Below, one piece after another: positions 36,457 through 48,800 of a stretch of 64,000 nt of DNA. This DNA is from Eopsaltria australis (taxonomy: Eukaryota > Chordata > Aves > Passeriformes > Petroicidae). A program made the translations under genes and the position numbers. The DNA lies in NCBI GenBank assembly GCA_034509425.1, contig JAVTVJ010000496.1, forward strand, positions 682,001-746,000, read 5' to 3'. Numbering within the stretch: position 1 is the first letter of the stretch; each line of letters opens with the position of its first letter. A model generated the notes under the pieces. That model had not been told where the DNA came from, made no database searches, and saw only the letters and a program-made list of their open reading frames with translations.

Positions 36457-39400
36457 CTCTGCAACAATACTCTAGCTCCACTGACTGATCTAAAGTAGGA
36501 ACTGGTGCCTCCCAGAAATGTGCATCCTTAGGAAATGCGTTCAGTTAAAATCTCTTCCAAGTACTGGTGGAAGTCCTGCATGTGCATGTTTTTACTGCAT
36601 CTGTTTAGTTTTTATTGTCATATGTCATACAGATTTCCATTAAATTTTAAGGTTTTGGAGTTGCAACTTATTTTGACTTTGGCTGTCATTGCTGATATTA
36701 CTATTATCATTGTAACGCTAGCAAAAGAAAAAAAAAAGCAGTTTCTTAGAGAAAGCGGAAATGCTGGTGTCTTTGAGGATTAACATGATCTTGTTAGCAT
36801 GAAAGGAAAACAACAGCATTGATCCCAGTCCACAGAATCCAACAGCTTTACCTCTATGGATCAGTGAGTAACTGTGAAAGCAGCACTTGGCTAAAGCATT
36901 CTCTTCTAGTCCACTTTCTCCACTTTTGATAAAGCAAAATCACTTTTTCCTTCCTTAGATAACACCAGTTTATTCTTGACTCCATGGGTGTTTTAAAATG
37001 CACCAAAGTTTACCTTTCTGAGGCTCACTATGCTACATCTTAGGGTGTCATTTGGATTGTTCAAAATTAGGCACAGGATGTTATGACATTTCTTTGATGG
37101 TATCTGAGCATAAGAACTGGCAAAAAAATTTAAAATCCCACTTAATTATTCCTATAGTAACATTTATTGTCCAGTTACCTCATTCTAATCAAAAACCCCA
37201 GAAGCTTTCAAGGGGTTAGCCTTTCTCTTCTCAGATGCTTTAAGGAAGTTGGCACAAATATTTTTCACAAGCTTCAGCAAATGAGCCCAGTGTATAGAAA
37301 TTGAAGTGTCTAATCTAATCTGTTGAGGGATCTGTAGCACATGCATTACCCTGACATTTAAGGTCTCATAGTCAGTGACCGGTTAACCAAATCTGTCACT
37401 GTGACAGACATGTATTCCTACATGCTGTGCCACAGCTTAATCTTTCAGGCACTGTTTAGGTGAAATATCTTGTAACGCAGTGACTCAGAGTCCATAATGT
37501 CTTTAATGAAGAAATTTCCCAGCTGGTATTCAAACAGATCATTTTTATTGTCGTATTTGCAATAAAGCAAAACGAAGTGAATTTCCCTACTAAGCTCTAC
37601 ATAGTAGATCAGCTGTTAGACTATGTAACTCTAATTACCTCTACAATTACTGTTGTTATTTTGTGTTATTACAACCCTAGACCTCTTCCCTTTTCCCCGG
37701 TAACACAGCCTGTGACTTTCTGGAGGTGAAGGCTGTTTTCAAAATGTCTGCTCAGTGACAGGTCTGAACTTCTATATTTCATCTTCTGACAACTTGTGGT
37801 TCTTGTACACCACATTATAAATCTGCTGTGAGTCAAAATGTTGTCTGATATCTCTCAATGATATAGTAAAATATAGTATTGTTCATAACTACATGCAATT
37901 AATAATTTCAACTAATTCTACGAAGACAAGGAATTCTTTTATCATTATTTGATTTCTACCCTCTTGTTTTCTTTTATGGTGTTGTCTGTTTAAAAGGGTC
38001 AATAATTTTAGTGTTCAATTTGTCTCTATGTTTCTGCACTGGCTCTTTCTGGCTGCTGCCCCTAGCATGACCTGGCTTGTGGAGTCCCAGAGCTGACAGG
38101 TGGGGTGGTACATGCACATGTTGCCATCTGTGTCTTTCTACAAAGCAGGTTATCTCCAATGGAGACAGCTCCTGCCATTGGGAGGAAACTTGTCCTTTGT
38201 TTATACAGAGAAATGTCTCTGTGAGACACTGACTTTGCGGATTCTTGTAGTGCAGCTAAATCTACCTGGACAGGCTGGTGGAGCCCTAATGCTGCTTCCA
38301 GTCACTCTGGAGCACTTGGGATGTCCTGGGGACCAGGCACTCTACACAGTCTACACATTTCATCCCACCCTTTCTTGATATTTGCTTTTACTAGACAGTG
38401 CCTGACTTTGTTAAACATTTTTTCCTGGAGGATCTATTTTGTTTCTAAAGCTTTTCTGCCAGACCTCATCTACCCCAGTCAGTAGTCCTACCACTTTGAA
38501 GAAAAAATACATATGCTTTTGATGGATAACAAGAGGCTTCTGCCACTATGACTCAGCAGCAATTATACTGCTTTTTATGCAGAGTTTATTAGGATGTTCC
38601 AAAGAAGGAGCTGTACAAACCTAGAGCATAAATTCAGCAATTCCACTGCAGCAAGAAGGACTAAGTCGTGATGAGTGGGATCTTGGCAGTAGGTCCAGAA
38701 GCATTTTGAGAATTGGTGTTTGAAAGGAAGGATCACAGGTCTTCTGACAAAGAGTACCAACTCTTTAAAATCTAGGCTACTATGTTCAGTGCTTCAGGCT
38801 GAAAAGTTTAATGCCAGATCTATGTGATCTGCTAATGGGTTCAATAAGGCCCCTCAAAGCTTTAATATTCTGAAAAAAATGCACCCTCCCCCATGTCTGC
38901 AATTACTGCCACTGATGGTGATAACACACTCCCTGAATCTAAGTAGAAGCAGCTGAGATGTTTGTGACACTTGGAGCAGACTTCCCAGGAGCACTTCAAG
39001 CATTGCTTGAAAAGAGGTCTTAATGCACTTCGTATATTTTGAGGTTGCAAAGAACAGCATTAAATAATCACATAGCGGAGAAAGAAAACTTGTTAAAAGC
39101 TCCTCAATTTATTAGACACAGCTTGATGAACAGACTCCCATTCTTCTGGGACAGCATGATGTGCCACTTGATGGAAATCATGAGGAAACAGTTACATAAA
39201 AGGGCTGGCTAGCAGCGAAAGGAGGCAACGTTTTAAAAACTCTCTATAAAAAAGAAATAATCAGCTTGATGGACCCAAATCCTTTCCATAACTTCATGCC
39301 TCTATATCCCATTAATTCTGGAAGACGGTTTCAGTGCATTATTTTCCACAGCTGGCTTTCCTTTCCAGTCTATTTATCTGTCCCGCTCTCTGTGCATCTC

Positions 39401-39676
39401 TGGGTATACCCACCCTTCTTCTCGTGGGCAGCAGTTGTGGGGCTGTCCTGACGGAGCACCAGCTTGCAGCACGCCTTGCCTTGGGGTGTCTTTGTTTCCG
39501 ACGCCCTCTGCCAAGTTTCCGTGATTTTGCTTAACTGTAAGCCGAGCTAAGAGCTCCCCGTGGATGTTCACAGCGATAGAGAGGGAAATCTATCAGGCTG
39601 CGGGCAAGTGTGGAGCCTCCTGCTCTGGCATTCCCACCCCCAATGGTATAGCCCTTCTCTTTCCTATTCTGCAGGG

Positions 39677-39928
39677 CTGAGTAAAAAGAAGAAAAGGGGA
39701 GGAAAAGGAAAACAGGAAAGCAAGGAAAATAACGACGGGAAAAGGAAGAAGAGAAAAGGGGAACAGAAAAAAAGGGAAAAGAAAGGAAAAGAAATTAAGA
39801 GGAAAGAAAAATGACAAGAAAGAAAGAGCATCTTAAATGAGAGAAGACGGCAGAAAGAAGATAGAAGTCAAAAAGAAAACAGAATGGAAAAGGAAAATGG
39901 GGAAAGGAGAAACGGGGAAGGAAAACAA
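39677..39928 (+). repeat. Purine-rich (A/G) block just upstream of the promoter
   Basis: About 250 bp made almost entirely of A and G on the + strand (AAAGAAGAAAAGGGGAGG and similar), with few interruptions. It ends about 10 bp before the CpG island begins. The lysine/arginine/glutamate-rich frames across it are translation of low-complexity DNA. GA-rich tracts of this kind can bind GAGA-like factors or affect nucleosomes; that role is an inference. Confidence 0.85.
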
Positions 39929-40011
39929 GCCCAGACTGTGCCCGGTTGGCAGCGGGACACGGCCCAGCCAAAGCCCATCCCGAGCCCCCGGTGCCGGAGC
40001 AGCGCGGGGCC

Positions 40012-40075
40012 GGGGCGGGCTCAGCGCCGGGCCGGGGCGGGCCGGGGCGGGCTCTGAGGGGCGGTGCGGGGCGGG
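40012..40075 (+). promoter_or_regulatory. Five GC boxes (Sp/KLF sites), G-quadruplex potential
   Basis: GGGGCGGG occurs at 40012, 40034, 40044 and 40068, and GGGGCGGT at 40058. The run from 40029 to 40051 has five G-tracts of 3-4 bases separated by 1-2 bases, so it satisfies the usual G-quadruplex pattern on the + (non-template) strand. Sp1-family binding is expected from the family consensus, not shown here. Confidence 0.75.
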
Positions 40076-40311
40076 CCCGCACGCAGGCGCGCTGGGAGCC
40101 CGGGGCGCCCCACGCGGGCGCTCCCAGAGCCTCGGCGGCGGCGCCCGGCTCGGCGGCGAGGGGGGCGCGGGCCGGGAACGGAGCTGCGGCAGGGCTGGGG
40201 CGCCGCGGGAGGAAGGCGGGAGCCGGAGCCAGAGCCGGAGCCGCGCCCCGCTCCGCTGAACCCCGCTCCACTGAGCCCAGCTGCGCTCTCGCCGCCGATC
40301 GCCCCGCTGCC

Positions 40312-40320
40312 ATGGGGTAG
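40312..40320 (+). CDS. Minimal upstream ORF (Met-Gly-stop) in TMTC2 leader
   Basis: ATG GGG TAG, preceded by CCGCTGCC, so it has G at -3 and G at +4, a strong initiation context. The stop codon ends 172 nt before the TMTC2 ATG. If it lies inside the mature 5' leader, scanning ribosomes should initiate here often and must reinitiate to reach TMTC2. It could instead lie upstream of the start of transcription or be spliced out; neither can be excluded from sequence. Its context is at least as strong as that of the TMTC2 start (GAG ATG A). Confidence 0.4.
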   Translation: MG

Positions 40321-40492
40321 GGGCGGCGGAGCGGGGGACGCCGTCAGGCTGTGGCCGCCGGCCGAGCGCGGAGCGGTGCCCCGCGGTGCCGGGGGGCGCG
40401 GGGGGCAGGCGCGGCGGGGCTGGTGCGGGAGGCCGGGCAGGGCAGGAGGCTGCCCCGGTGCGAGAGCGGCAGCGACGGCGGCAGGCGGAGAG

Positions 40493-40575
40493 ATGATCGC
40501 GGAGTTGTTGAGCAGCGCCCTGGGGCTCGCCCTGTACCTCAACACCCTGAGCGCCGACTTCTGCTACGATGACAG
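40493..40575 (+). CDS. TMTC2: TMTC2, coding exon 1 (partial gene)
   Basis: This exon encodes the N-terminus of TMTC2 (transmembrane and tetratricopeptide repeat containing 2). The translation starts MIAELLSSALGLALYLNT and ends in FCYDD, matching the known vertebrate N-terminus as I remember it (MIAELVSSALGLALYLNT in human, a V/L change at residue 6). TMTC2 is an endoplasmic-reticulum multi-pass protein with C-terminal TPR repeats. TMTC1-4 are implicated in O-mannosylation of cadherin ectodomains, and TMTC2 has been linked to ER calcium handling. Residues 3-19 form the hydrophobic first membrane segment. The exon holds 27 full codons plus AG and stops at CAG|GTAGGG, a near-ideal donor in phase 2; the known protein continues with Ser. 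The start was chosen by homology and is the only ATG in this frame, although the frame stays open back to at least 40064. The remaining exons lie beyond the right edge. Confidence 0.95.
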
Positions 40576-41334
40576 GTAGGGCGGGGAGCGGCGGGGTTGG
40601 GTGTTCGGTTGGGGGCTGCTCACCTGTCGGGAGCGGAGCTTCGGCCGCCCCCCTCGTGGTGCCCAGGGCGGCGCCGGAGGCACCCGGTGGCTCCGGAGCT
40701 CGGGGTGGCCGCGGCGGCACCCTCCGCTCCCGGGGCTTTGACAGCTCGGATTCAGTTCTCTCCAGCCTCACGCAGCGGGAGGGGACCCGCCGTTCCAAGT
40801 TGGCGTGACCTGGGCTGGTCCCTCATGCGCGGTGTCAGCGGGGCGCCTGGCCACCTCCCGTGCCGTCCCCCCGCTCCGCCGGGACCGAGCCCCCCGGCGG
40901 GAAGTTGCCGTCCGCTGCCGGGCTGCGCTGGGCGGCCGCGGGGAGCGGAGCCTCGCCGGCGGGGAGCGATGCTGGACTGGCTCGGGCTGCCCACCTGCTC
41001 CTCTCCTGGCCGTACCTGCCCGCCGGAGCTGCGGAAAGGCGCTGTTCTTAGTCGGGGGAAATTCCGATTTGTGCCTTTTCCGGTGACTTAATCTGCTCGC
41101 ATTTAAAACAGATGCATAATTATAATGTATTATTAGGGAGAACAGCACGCCTGGCTAAACTTATTAACTGTCCTGGGGTGATTCATGCTCCATTGGAATT
41201 AAACCATCCAAAAAGTGAGTCGGGATTGACTTTGACAGCGTTTCACCAGCCTCTCTCCTCTGTGGTCAGAGACCGTCTGCCCCGGGGGCGGGCGGGGGGC
41301 TCCGTCGGGCCCGTCCCGTCCCGGCAGCGCGGCC

Positions 41335-41382
41335 GGAATCCTGCGGGAGCCGGCAGCTGGAATCCTGCGGGAGCCGGCAGCT
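41335..41382 (+). repeat. Perfect 24-bp tandem duplication in CG-rich patch
   Basis: GGAATCCTGCGGGAGCCGGC plus AGCT is present twice with no mismatch. It lies in a second CG-rich patch (about 41270-41470) about 0.2 kb beyond the main CpG island, inside intron 1. Each unit contains GCCGGC and CAGCTGG. The two identical copies suggest a recent slippage event. Confidence 0.95.
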
Positions 41383-44300
41383 GGCCACGCGTGCGGGGCT
41401 GCCTGTGTGGGAGGGAGGGAGCGAGGGAGCGAGGAGTGCCCCGGGTGTGCGTGTGAGCGGAGGGTCTCACGGCGCGGCTCAGGTTCTTGGTGCCAGCGAA
41501 CTCCCTGAGCAGCTGTCAGGCAGGGCTGGTGCATTGGAGCCTTTGGTGTTAGAGCAGGAACGCAAGGAAGCACGGTGAGGTGGGATGGGGGATGTGCCTG
41601 ATCAGGAAGATATTTGCTGGATGAGTTGAACTTCCCGGAGCTGCGATGGGAAGCGAAAGGGTCAGATTTGCCTTGGAAAATAACCTGCCTGTCCTGGAGT
41701 AATTAGTTACTAAACTTGGAATTTTCCTCCCTTAAGCGGTATTACAGTGCACCTGCCGTGTTTAAGATCTGTCACCGCTTCCAGAATACTCCCCCCTGTT
41801 TTCAAGGCTTGCTACTATTAAACCTATTATACTGGAAGCAAATGCCAAGTGTTAGTCCTGGTATAGGTCTCCGGCTGGGAACAGTTGGCTGCAGAATGTG
41901 GCAATTCAGGCTTCAGCCCTCCAGGTCATTTACATGTACTTGAAGCCTTGTGAGCAATTAAGTGGTTTTAGGTTTCTGTGAGTCTTCCAATTTTCTACAA
42001 TGATTTTTCTTAAATCTGTTTTAAAGTTTTGAAGCTTCACTCATAAACAATAAAAGAGAAAAGTCTGCTGTTGCCCTGAAATGTGAGGTCTGAGTATTTT
42101 GATACAGTGACACTATTTTAAACCCGCTTATTATAGTTAAGAACTGCAGGAGTTGTGGAATATTTACATAACCCTACATAGCATATGTTGCAATGTTTGG
42201 GCAAAACTGGGTTGTTTAAGCACAGGCTTAAAAGTCTGTCCTGCAGGCCAGTTCAAATGGACTAGGCATGGAAAGCAATGTGAAGTACTTTCTGGTGCTG
42301 TTGATGTGGAGGTCAAGGTTACTCTTGATCTTGCCTGAGTGTGGTTTAATGCAGTTAGAAAAAGGTGGTATTTGAGTGTCATCTCTGAAAGTGTGGAGAA
42401 GATAATCACACACTGATTTTGCTAGTACTAATCTCAGACTGTTGAAAGGGTGTTCTAAAAGACTGCTTTGTTCATGTGTTTACCTCCTAACTAAATAAAG
42501 TACTTCTTATCATTGCAGCTAAGATTTAGGCATTGACTAGAGTGCTGTGAAAGCCAGTTAATGGCATTTCTGTATGTGGGGTCATCTAATTAGGATGTTT
42601 TTCAATTGCAGCACTGGAAGGGACAAGGCAGAAAGGGCTGTTTTGTGCTAGTAATTGTTGAACTAGAAAGGGTTATCTGTTCAAAGAGGCAGGCTCTCAG
42701 ACCCAAGTATTCTTTTAACTGTAATCACAGAATCTTGCTGCCCCGCAGGAGCCGGCTTGAAATGTAGCAGTAGAAAAGGAGGTCGATGCTGGAGCTGCAG
42801 GACACAGCCCTCCATGTGGCAGATGTTTCATGCTACTAACTTTTACTGAACCAAAATTGTGCATTTAAGCTGGGAACCAGCAACGTCTTGTTTCAGGAGG
42901 GCAGCATATTGCCATGGCTTTTTTTTCTATTTCCTTTGCTATTATATTGAAATTACATCACGCTGTTCTCTTTTTAATATAGTGATCAAACTTACTACAT
43001 AAAGGGTGTCTGTAATTGCTTTCTGTATTTTTTTATGTAGGTTGGGCAAGATTAAGTGGCATCATAAAACTTCTTATAGCAAAATCAATTTTCCAATGGT
43101 AAAACTTAATATTTTAGCAGCAGCACGGCACCAAACTAAAGACTGTATGGACAGTGATATAACAAACTTGCTTGTAGTCTGGGCTTTGACTATCAAAGGA
43201 TTAAGTATTTTATTTTCCACCCTCTATCCACTTAAACTGAAATAGCCTGAATTTTAAGCCTGAGGAAGTTGAGTGAGCAAATGTGCTTTTTGTCATTAGT
43301 CTGCCTAACTTGTTTCTTTCAGGCTGAGCAGATATATTGCACATAATCAGTGCAATCTTGATATTTTTGGGCAGTTGACTTATTGATTACTTTGAATGAA
43401 AGTGTCAGTTGTCAGTTTCTAGTCAGTTTCTAAACACAAGAGCCAGTGTAAAGAGGCAGCGTTGTTGGTTTTTTTCTTGCTTCTTTTTTTGTTCTGTAAA
43501 TGTAGACCTAGAAAACACAAGCTTTTGCCACCCTTGTCCCTGCCACTGTAATTCTTATAGACAGCTGTGATATTTCCTAGTTACGTGTGTAGATTATTAC
43601 TGAGAGTTTCACCTCCCCAGCTCAAAATCTCGTTGTTCAGCTAGGAGCAAATAGCTGTATTTCCCCCCTCTTTTTACTTATTTATTTGAAGCCAAATGTG
43701 GCATGCAGCAACCCAAAACAAGAGATGAATGAGGAAAGAAGGGGGAAAATATTTAATGCCACAGTAGCTCACATTGCTTGTTAATAAAGGTTTATTTATT
43801 GTTAAGCAAGATCATCTTGAAACGGGTAGCAGGGTAGAGAGAAGTGCAATTTCCATTCCTGCAGATGTATTGAAGATCTTGCTTGTTGCACCATGCAGCT
43901 TCTTGCCAGATTAAGGGGGGCTAATCTCTGCACACACAGTTTGTTTTGTGCTAGTATCTACCAGTATTACAGGAGGGAAGCCTATTGCTGCAATTAGGCT
44001 TACACATTGGCATGACTATTTTTGCCTGCCATTTAAGCCTCACCAGCCCACCTGGCAAGCAATTCGACCTGCAGGTGCCTTACGCTGAAGCTGTTGTCCT
44101 TCATGTGACCTGTGCTGACTAAGGCAGGTCACTGTCAGTTGTTTGCTGGGGTGGGGAAGATTTAGTGCTCTGTGTATTTGAGGTCGTGCATTGTTACAGT
44201 GAACGTGGCAAAAGCAACTCATCTATTGAGGTGGCCCCTTTCTTCTAAATCTCAGAAGAAAGGCATATTTAAGCGAGAGTATGGTAGGGAGCTTTAAGCT

Positions 44301-45776
44301 CGGGTGATATATTGTCTGAGTGGCATGTTGACAAAATTGGTTTTCTGGAAAATGCATACAGATTTGTCTGTGTCTGTGTAGGGCTCTTCCATGAAATTTG
44401 GTAGCATGGACCAACTTTCTCTAGCTTACACTGCATTTTATTTAGCAGGCCTGAATGGGGCAGCCTTGCTGATGGTAGAAAATATCCATCAGCCCTGTTT
44501 CAAAGTCGTTGGGCAATATTCCAGACTGTGTTGAAAAAATCCTGTTAAATGTTTTCACCCTGTAGTGTCAGACTTGCATCATTTTAAAACAGGCTGAGCC
44601 CATACACATTTGACAGTACCTCTGTTGGGTCTGCCACATGAGATTTAATCTAGCAAGTGACCCAAATACGTGCACTAGAAGAACAAGTGTAACTGCACTG
44701 GGGAAAATTACTTGCCATCTGTCTCCTTGTTGTGTGTGTATATTTGATTATTAATTTACATCTGTGATTTTTATGGCCCGTTTTTGTCGTCTTCTCAGTT
44801 TTTCTGCTCCAAGTAGCTTTTAGTAGCTTCAGGTTACAGGTAGCTGCAATCTTCTGAATTCCAGGAGTGAGTTTGGTGATGGGGAGACAGGGACTTGTGT
44901 TCTTTCTCTATAGTGGTTTCCCTTTGTCCCCTCTGTTCCATCTTCCTCATGCTAATTTCAGACCTTCATAAAGATAATTTTTATATGAAACAGGAGCTTT
45001 AACATATTTATAACGGAATAAAGGTAACTTGGAGAAGATGCCTGAGTAACTTAGACTGTGTAATAAAGGTTTGTAGTTGAATTTGTGTTGTAGCTGAGTA
45101 TTAACTAAGTCAGTAACGGATTATCAAATGGGATGAACCTGGCACAATAATATTCTATTAATATCAGTTCTTTTTTAAATGGTGAATGTAACCTAAATAT
45201 GTATTTGGCTTTTGATTTTAAAATGGTTTCTGCATTAAGAATTATGTTGAATGAAACACTTTGATCAAAATGTGAAAACTTAATTTAATCAGAATATCGT
45301 TGGGTGGTTTGTTTTGTTTGGTTTTTTTTTTCCCATCTGAGATGCTGTAGTGTAGAGATTTTAGAAAGCAAAACAGAAATTATGTCCCCACAGGCTTTAT
45401 TTTAAGATTCTTGTTGCATATGTAACAGTAACATAAAGCATGTCACTTCTGGTAGCTTGTTCAGAGAATAAATTCATGCCTGTTAGCAGACAGAGAGTCT
45501 CCCTGAGTCACTGACAGGATGCGCCTCATCTGCAGGAAGTTCTTCCAGCACACAATGGAGTTACAAATTCAAATGATCAACTTTCTCCAACATCTCCCAT
45601 ATGTATTCCAGCTGCACTTCTGAATCCTTTAAGTTTGCCAGGTTGAAAGTCGCTGAAAGGCTCAGAAGTATCTCATCTCAATTTGTTAACCATCTGATAG
45701 CTGCAAGAGTGATGAATTAGAGCTCCTTTGCTTCCCTCATCTGGAAGTTTGCCCTTCCCTTGTTGTTTGCTACTAG

Positions 45777-45803
45777 TTTTTTTTTTTCTTTTTTCTTTTT
45801 TTC
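45777..45803 (+). repeat. T-rich tract
   Basis: Twenty-seven pyrimidines, mostly T with single C interruptions, on the sense strand of the TMTC2 intron. Confidence 0.9.
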
Positions 45804-48800
45804 TGTGAAGTTGACTGAATCAGACATTATTGTTTGTTTATGGAGTTTCTTTCTTTAGCTGAAATATTTGATGCTGAAACTAATGCAAGACTGCTGGCAA
45901 CCTCTGGTGAGAGTTGCTCCAAAAACAAAGTTGGAGAAACAGATTTAATCTGAAGACAGAGATGCTTAGTGTTATTATTATTTATGTAAAGGTGAATCTA
46001 TTCTTTGGGCCAATATTTTATGTTAGATGTTAAAAAATTTTTAAGTATTTTATAGGCTTTACTCAGATTTTGGGATAATTGTCTGTTTTTCTAGAAAAGA
46101 AACCTTTTTAAAATGCCTATTTCCTTCTCTGTTCTTCTAACCCTAGTTTTTGCCTGAAATAGTTGTTTGAAAGAGGGAAGCATTTTATCTGGAGACCTGA
46201 ACTTTATGTTGAAAGTTTTAAAATAAATTTTGGAATTTTTCTTGATTGTGGAAGCCTATTGTTTGCCTTTGGGCTTGGCAACCTTTGACTCCCTCTGCTT
46301 TCCCACTTGGGGTGACTGATCATATAAACTCTCTTGATGATCCTTTAGAGTGGGAGCTTGTTCTGTGGGCAGGTTGTTTAAGTCAGGATGGCAGTAGAAC
46401 TTCATTTCACATCTGCTAGATCAGGTTCTTATCTTGTCTCAGGCTGGTCATGCTGACTTTAAGATGTGTTATTTTTTGCTCAGGCAGTCCCTCCGTAGTA
46501 AGAGGGTGTAAATTCTGCAGTTTCTTTCCCATTTTCACCCTATGCAGAGCTCCATACTAAACCATTTTTCCCCAAAGGCTAGCCTTTTGGTGAATGGAAC
46601 TCAAGTCAGAGGAAAGCGTTTCTTTGGAATGGCATCCTAAATATTACTTAACATGTCAACATTACTGCTCAGTTTGTTACTTCAGGACAGTTGAAATATT
46701 TTGTGAACCTGTGAGTGGCTTATGACGGACATCTCCAAAGGCAGTGAAATGCACTTGGCTCTGTCTTCAGCGGATGCTTCAGGCTAGCACAGGGCTGCTG
46801 CTGTTTGTATATGACAGCTGATTGTGAAACAAAGAAACAAGCTGGATCACTGGGGCAGCAGCCGAGGACCAAGTAATCTGTCAATCTCTGTTTTACTTCA
46901 AGGGACAAAAAGATGGGTAAATCAGACTGTTTGAAGCTGATAAAATTTTGTACCCCAGCCTCTGTAACTGGGAAAGGTTCATCGATGATGCTTCACTGAC
47001 CATTCCTGGCCTCGTTAAGCTTCACGAGGGAGAAAAAGGAAAAGTGGCTTCCTTGAATACTAATCCTTGTGTTCCCTAGGACACTGTGAATTACTCTGTT
47101 GGCCTTCATTGTCCTAGTGGCTTCATGAGGAAATTTTTCAAGAATAGTGACAGGTTTCAGTTGGAGGTAAATAATACTTGTTTACTGTCTTCATGTCCCT
47201 TATTTCCTTTACCTCTTCATTTTTTAAATTGCTTTTTGTTTTATTGGAAGTACTGTGCTTTCAGCATGAGATCTTTTGTCTTTTGTATTTAAATTATTTT
47301 GATTTTTTTTTGTCCAGTGGTTTATTCAAGTAGCCCATATTAATGCTTCAAAAACTGTTAAGAATCAGTGTAATCTGTAAACACTGTGGGTGTATATACT
47401 ATCATATTAAATAGCAGAATTCTGTTGTATACCAAAATTTGAGATCCTGTCTTTTATGGCATCTTTCTTCCAACAGAGAGCTGGACAGGCTTGCCATTAG
47501 TCTGCCACAAAGGCTTCTTAATATATTCGCTGGGGTCACTGTTGACTGCCTCAGATCATTTCCTTCTCTCCAGGATTTAAGCACATTGGCCTCAGCAGCA
47601 TTCCCAGTCCCAGCTGGCCCAGGAAGCCAGAGACTGACAGATAATTGAACGCGGATTTTCTATTTCATGGTACAAACCATTGTTTCAAATGACTGAACTG
47701 GTCTGTGGAATCCCCTGTTATTCACCAACTTTGCAGTAGACCCAAAAAGCCCTGCCCTGACCTCTGACCTGGGGGTTCAAGGGAGGACAGATTTTTCTGA
47801 ATTTGGTATCCTCTGTCCAGGATGGGTGTTTCTGAATTTAGTGTTACTCTAGGCTGTTTTGCTCATGAGAGGATTGTGTGATTTTTAGCTCCTACGTGTT
47901 TTAGTCGACTAGTCCAATTCACGTCCAGGGGAACAACGCAGTAATTGGTAGCAGAACTATTGCTGTGAAGTCCCTGCCAGGGCCTGGATGCTATTTTCAT
48001 GCAGCTTGGTAATTTGCATACTTAAATCCTAAAAAAGGACTTGAACTCTTGAAACAGGGTCACTATTCAGTGACCAAAATTGTCATGGAAACAAACACAC
48101 TCAACAGCAGCCAATGCCCTTCCTAGATCTCTTTCCAGTCTGCTCTTCTCACCTCTGTGGCTTTTTACATAGAGCAGTTAATAATTGGAAGCTGGGCCTA
48201 AGAACCAGACTCCAGTGTGCCACTTCCCCATCATTGCTGTAGAATGACCTGCAGCCAGCACTTAGGTGGGAAACCAGTCTCTGAACACTCTCAAGTACCT
48301 AATAAAAGATACAACACAAGTGTTTATCTTCTGCCCCAACTTAGAGATAGCATTTCATTTCTGTAAGTAGTGTTTCCAATTGCTTGGCTGCCTGCTCTAA
48401 GTGTAACTTGAGTTAACTGCTTCTCTAAGATTTTTCTCTCCCTCTGATACAAGGGTACGTAGCTCAAAGTTGTATGGCTCCCTGTGAATCAGGTACTTTT
48501 ATTTAGGAGGCAGTGCCTGGCTAAGTGCATGGACTTTCTGTGTTGTGATGCATCAGGAGTGCCTTTGCAGAATCCAGCCTCCAATTTCTATGCAGGAATA
48601 TTTCTCAGTTGATGCTTTTAAAATAGCTTTTATGTTTTCTCAGCAACTATTGAAGCTGGTAATGGTTATTTACTTTGATACTAAAAAAGCCAGCATGGAG
48701 TTCCAGTGTATGAATAAAATACTAAGAAATACTCTTCCACCGAAAATAGTCTCATAAAGTTGGTATTTGGAGCAGTTCTAAGGTGGCATAATTACTTAGT

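Larger units (their letters stand above)
29601..39676. other. Intergenic DNA upstream of TMTC2, no supported gene
   Basis: Ten kilobases without a recognised exon, RNA gene or young transposon. Open frames are under 105 codons and mostly overlap frames on the other strand. A splice-acceptor-like pyrimidine tract and an A-rich tract are listed separately. Distal regulatory elements could lie here, but I cannot identify one from sequence alone. Confidence 0.55.
39940..41080 (+). promoter_or_regulatory. TMTC2: CpG island: TMTC2 promoter, 5' leader, exon 1
   Basis: The base composition changes sharply at about 39940 from A/G-rich or AT-rich DNA to dense CG dinucleotides, and it returns to ordinary composition near 41080. 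The island covers the GC-box cluster, the 5' untranslated leader, coding exon 1 and the start of intron 1, as is usual for a broadly expressed vertebrate gene. There is no TATA box at a sensible place, so a dispersed TATA-less promoter is likely. The transcription start is not determined; somewhere between about 40060 and 40300 is plausible. Long open frames on both strands (for example 321 codons - at 39833-40798) reflect the scarcity of stop codons in GC-rich DNA. Confidence 0.9.

Noticed and set aside
39241..39255. TATA-like CTCTATAAAAAAG upstream of TMTC2
   Set aside because: About 700 bp before the CpG island in AT-rich DNA; a TATA box for TMTC2 is unlikely at that distance.
39833..40798. 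321-codon minus-strand open frame, the longest in the window
   Set aside because: It lies over the CpG island and the purine block, where stops are rare; it is Pro/Arg/Ala-rich low-complexity and antisense to a well-supported exon.
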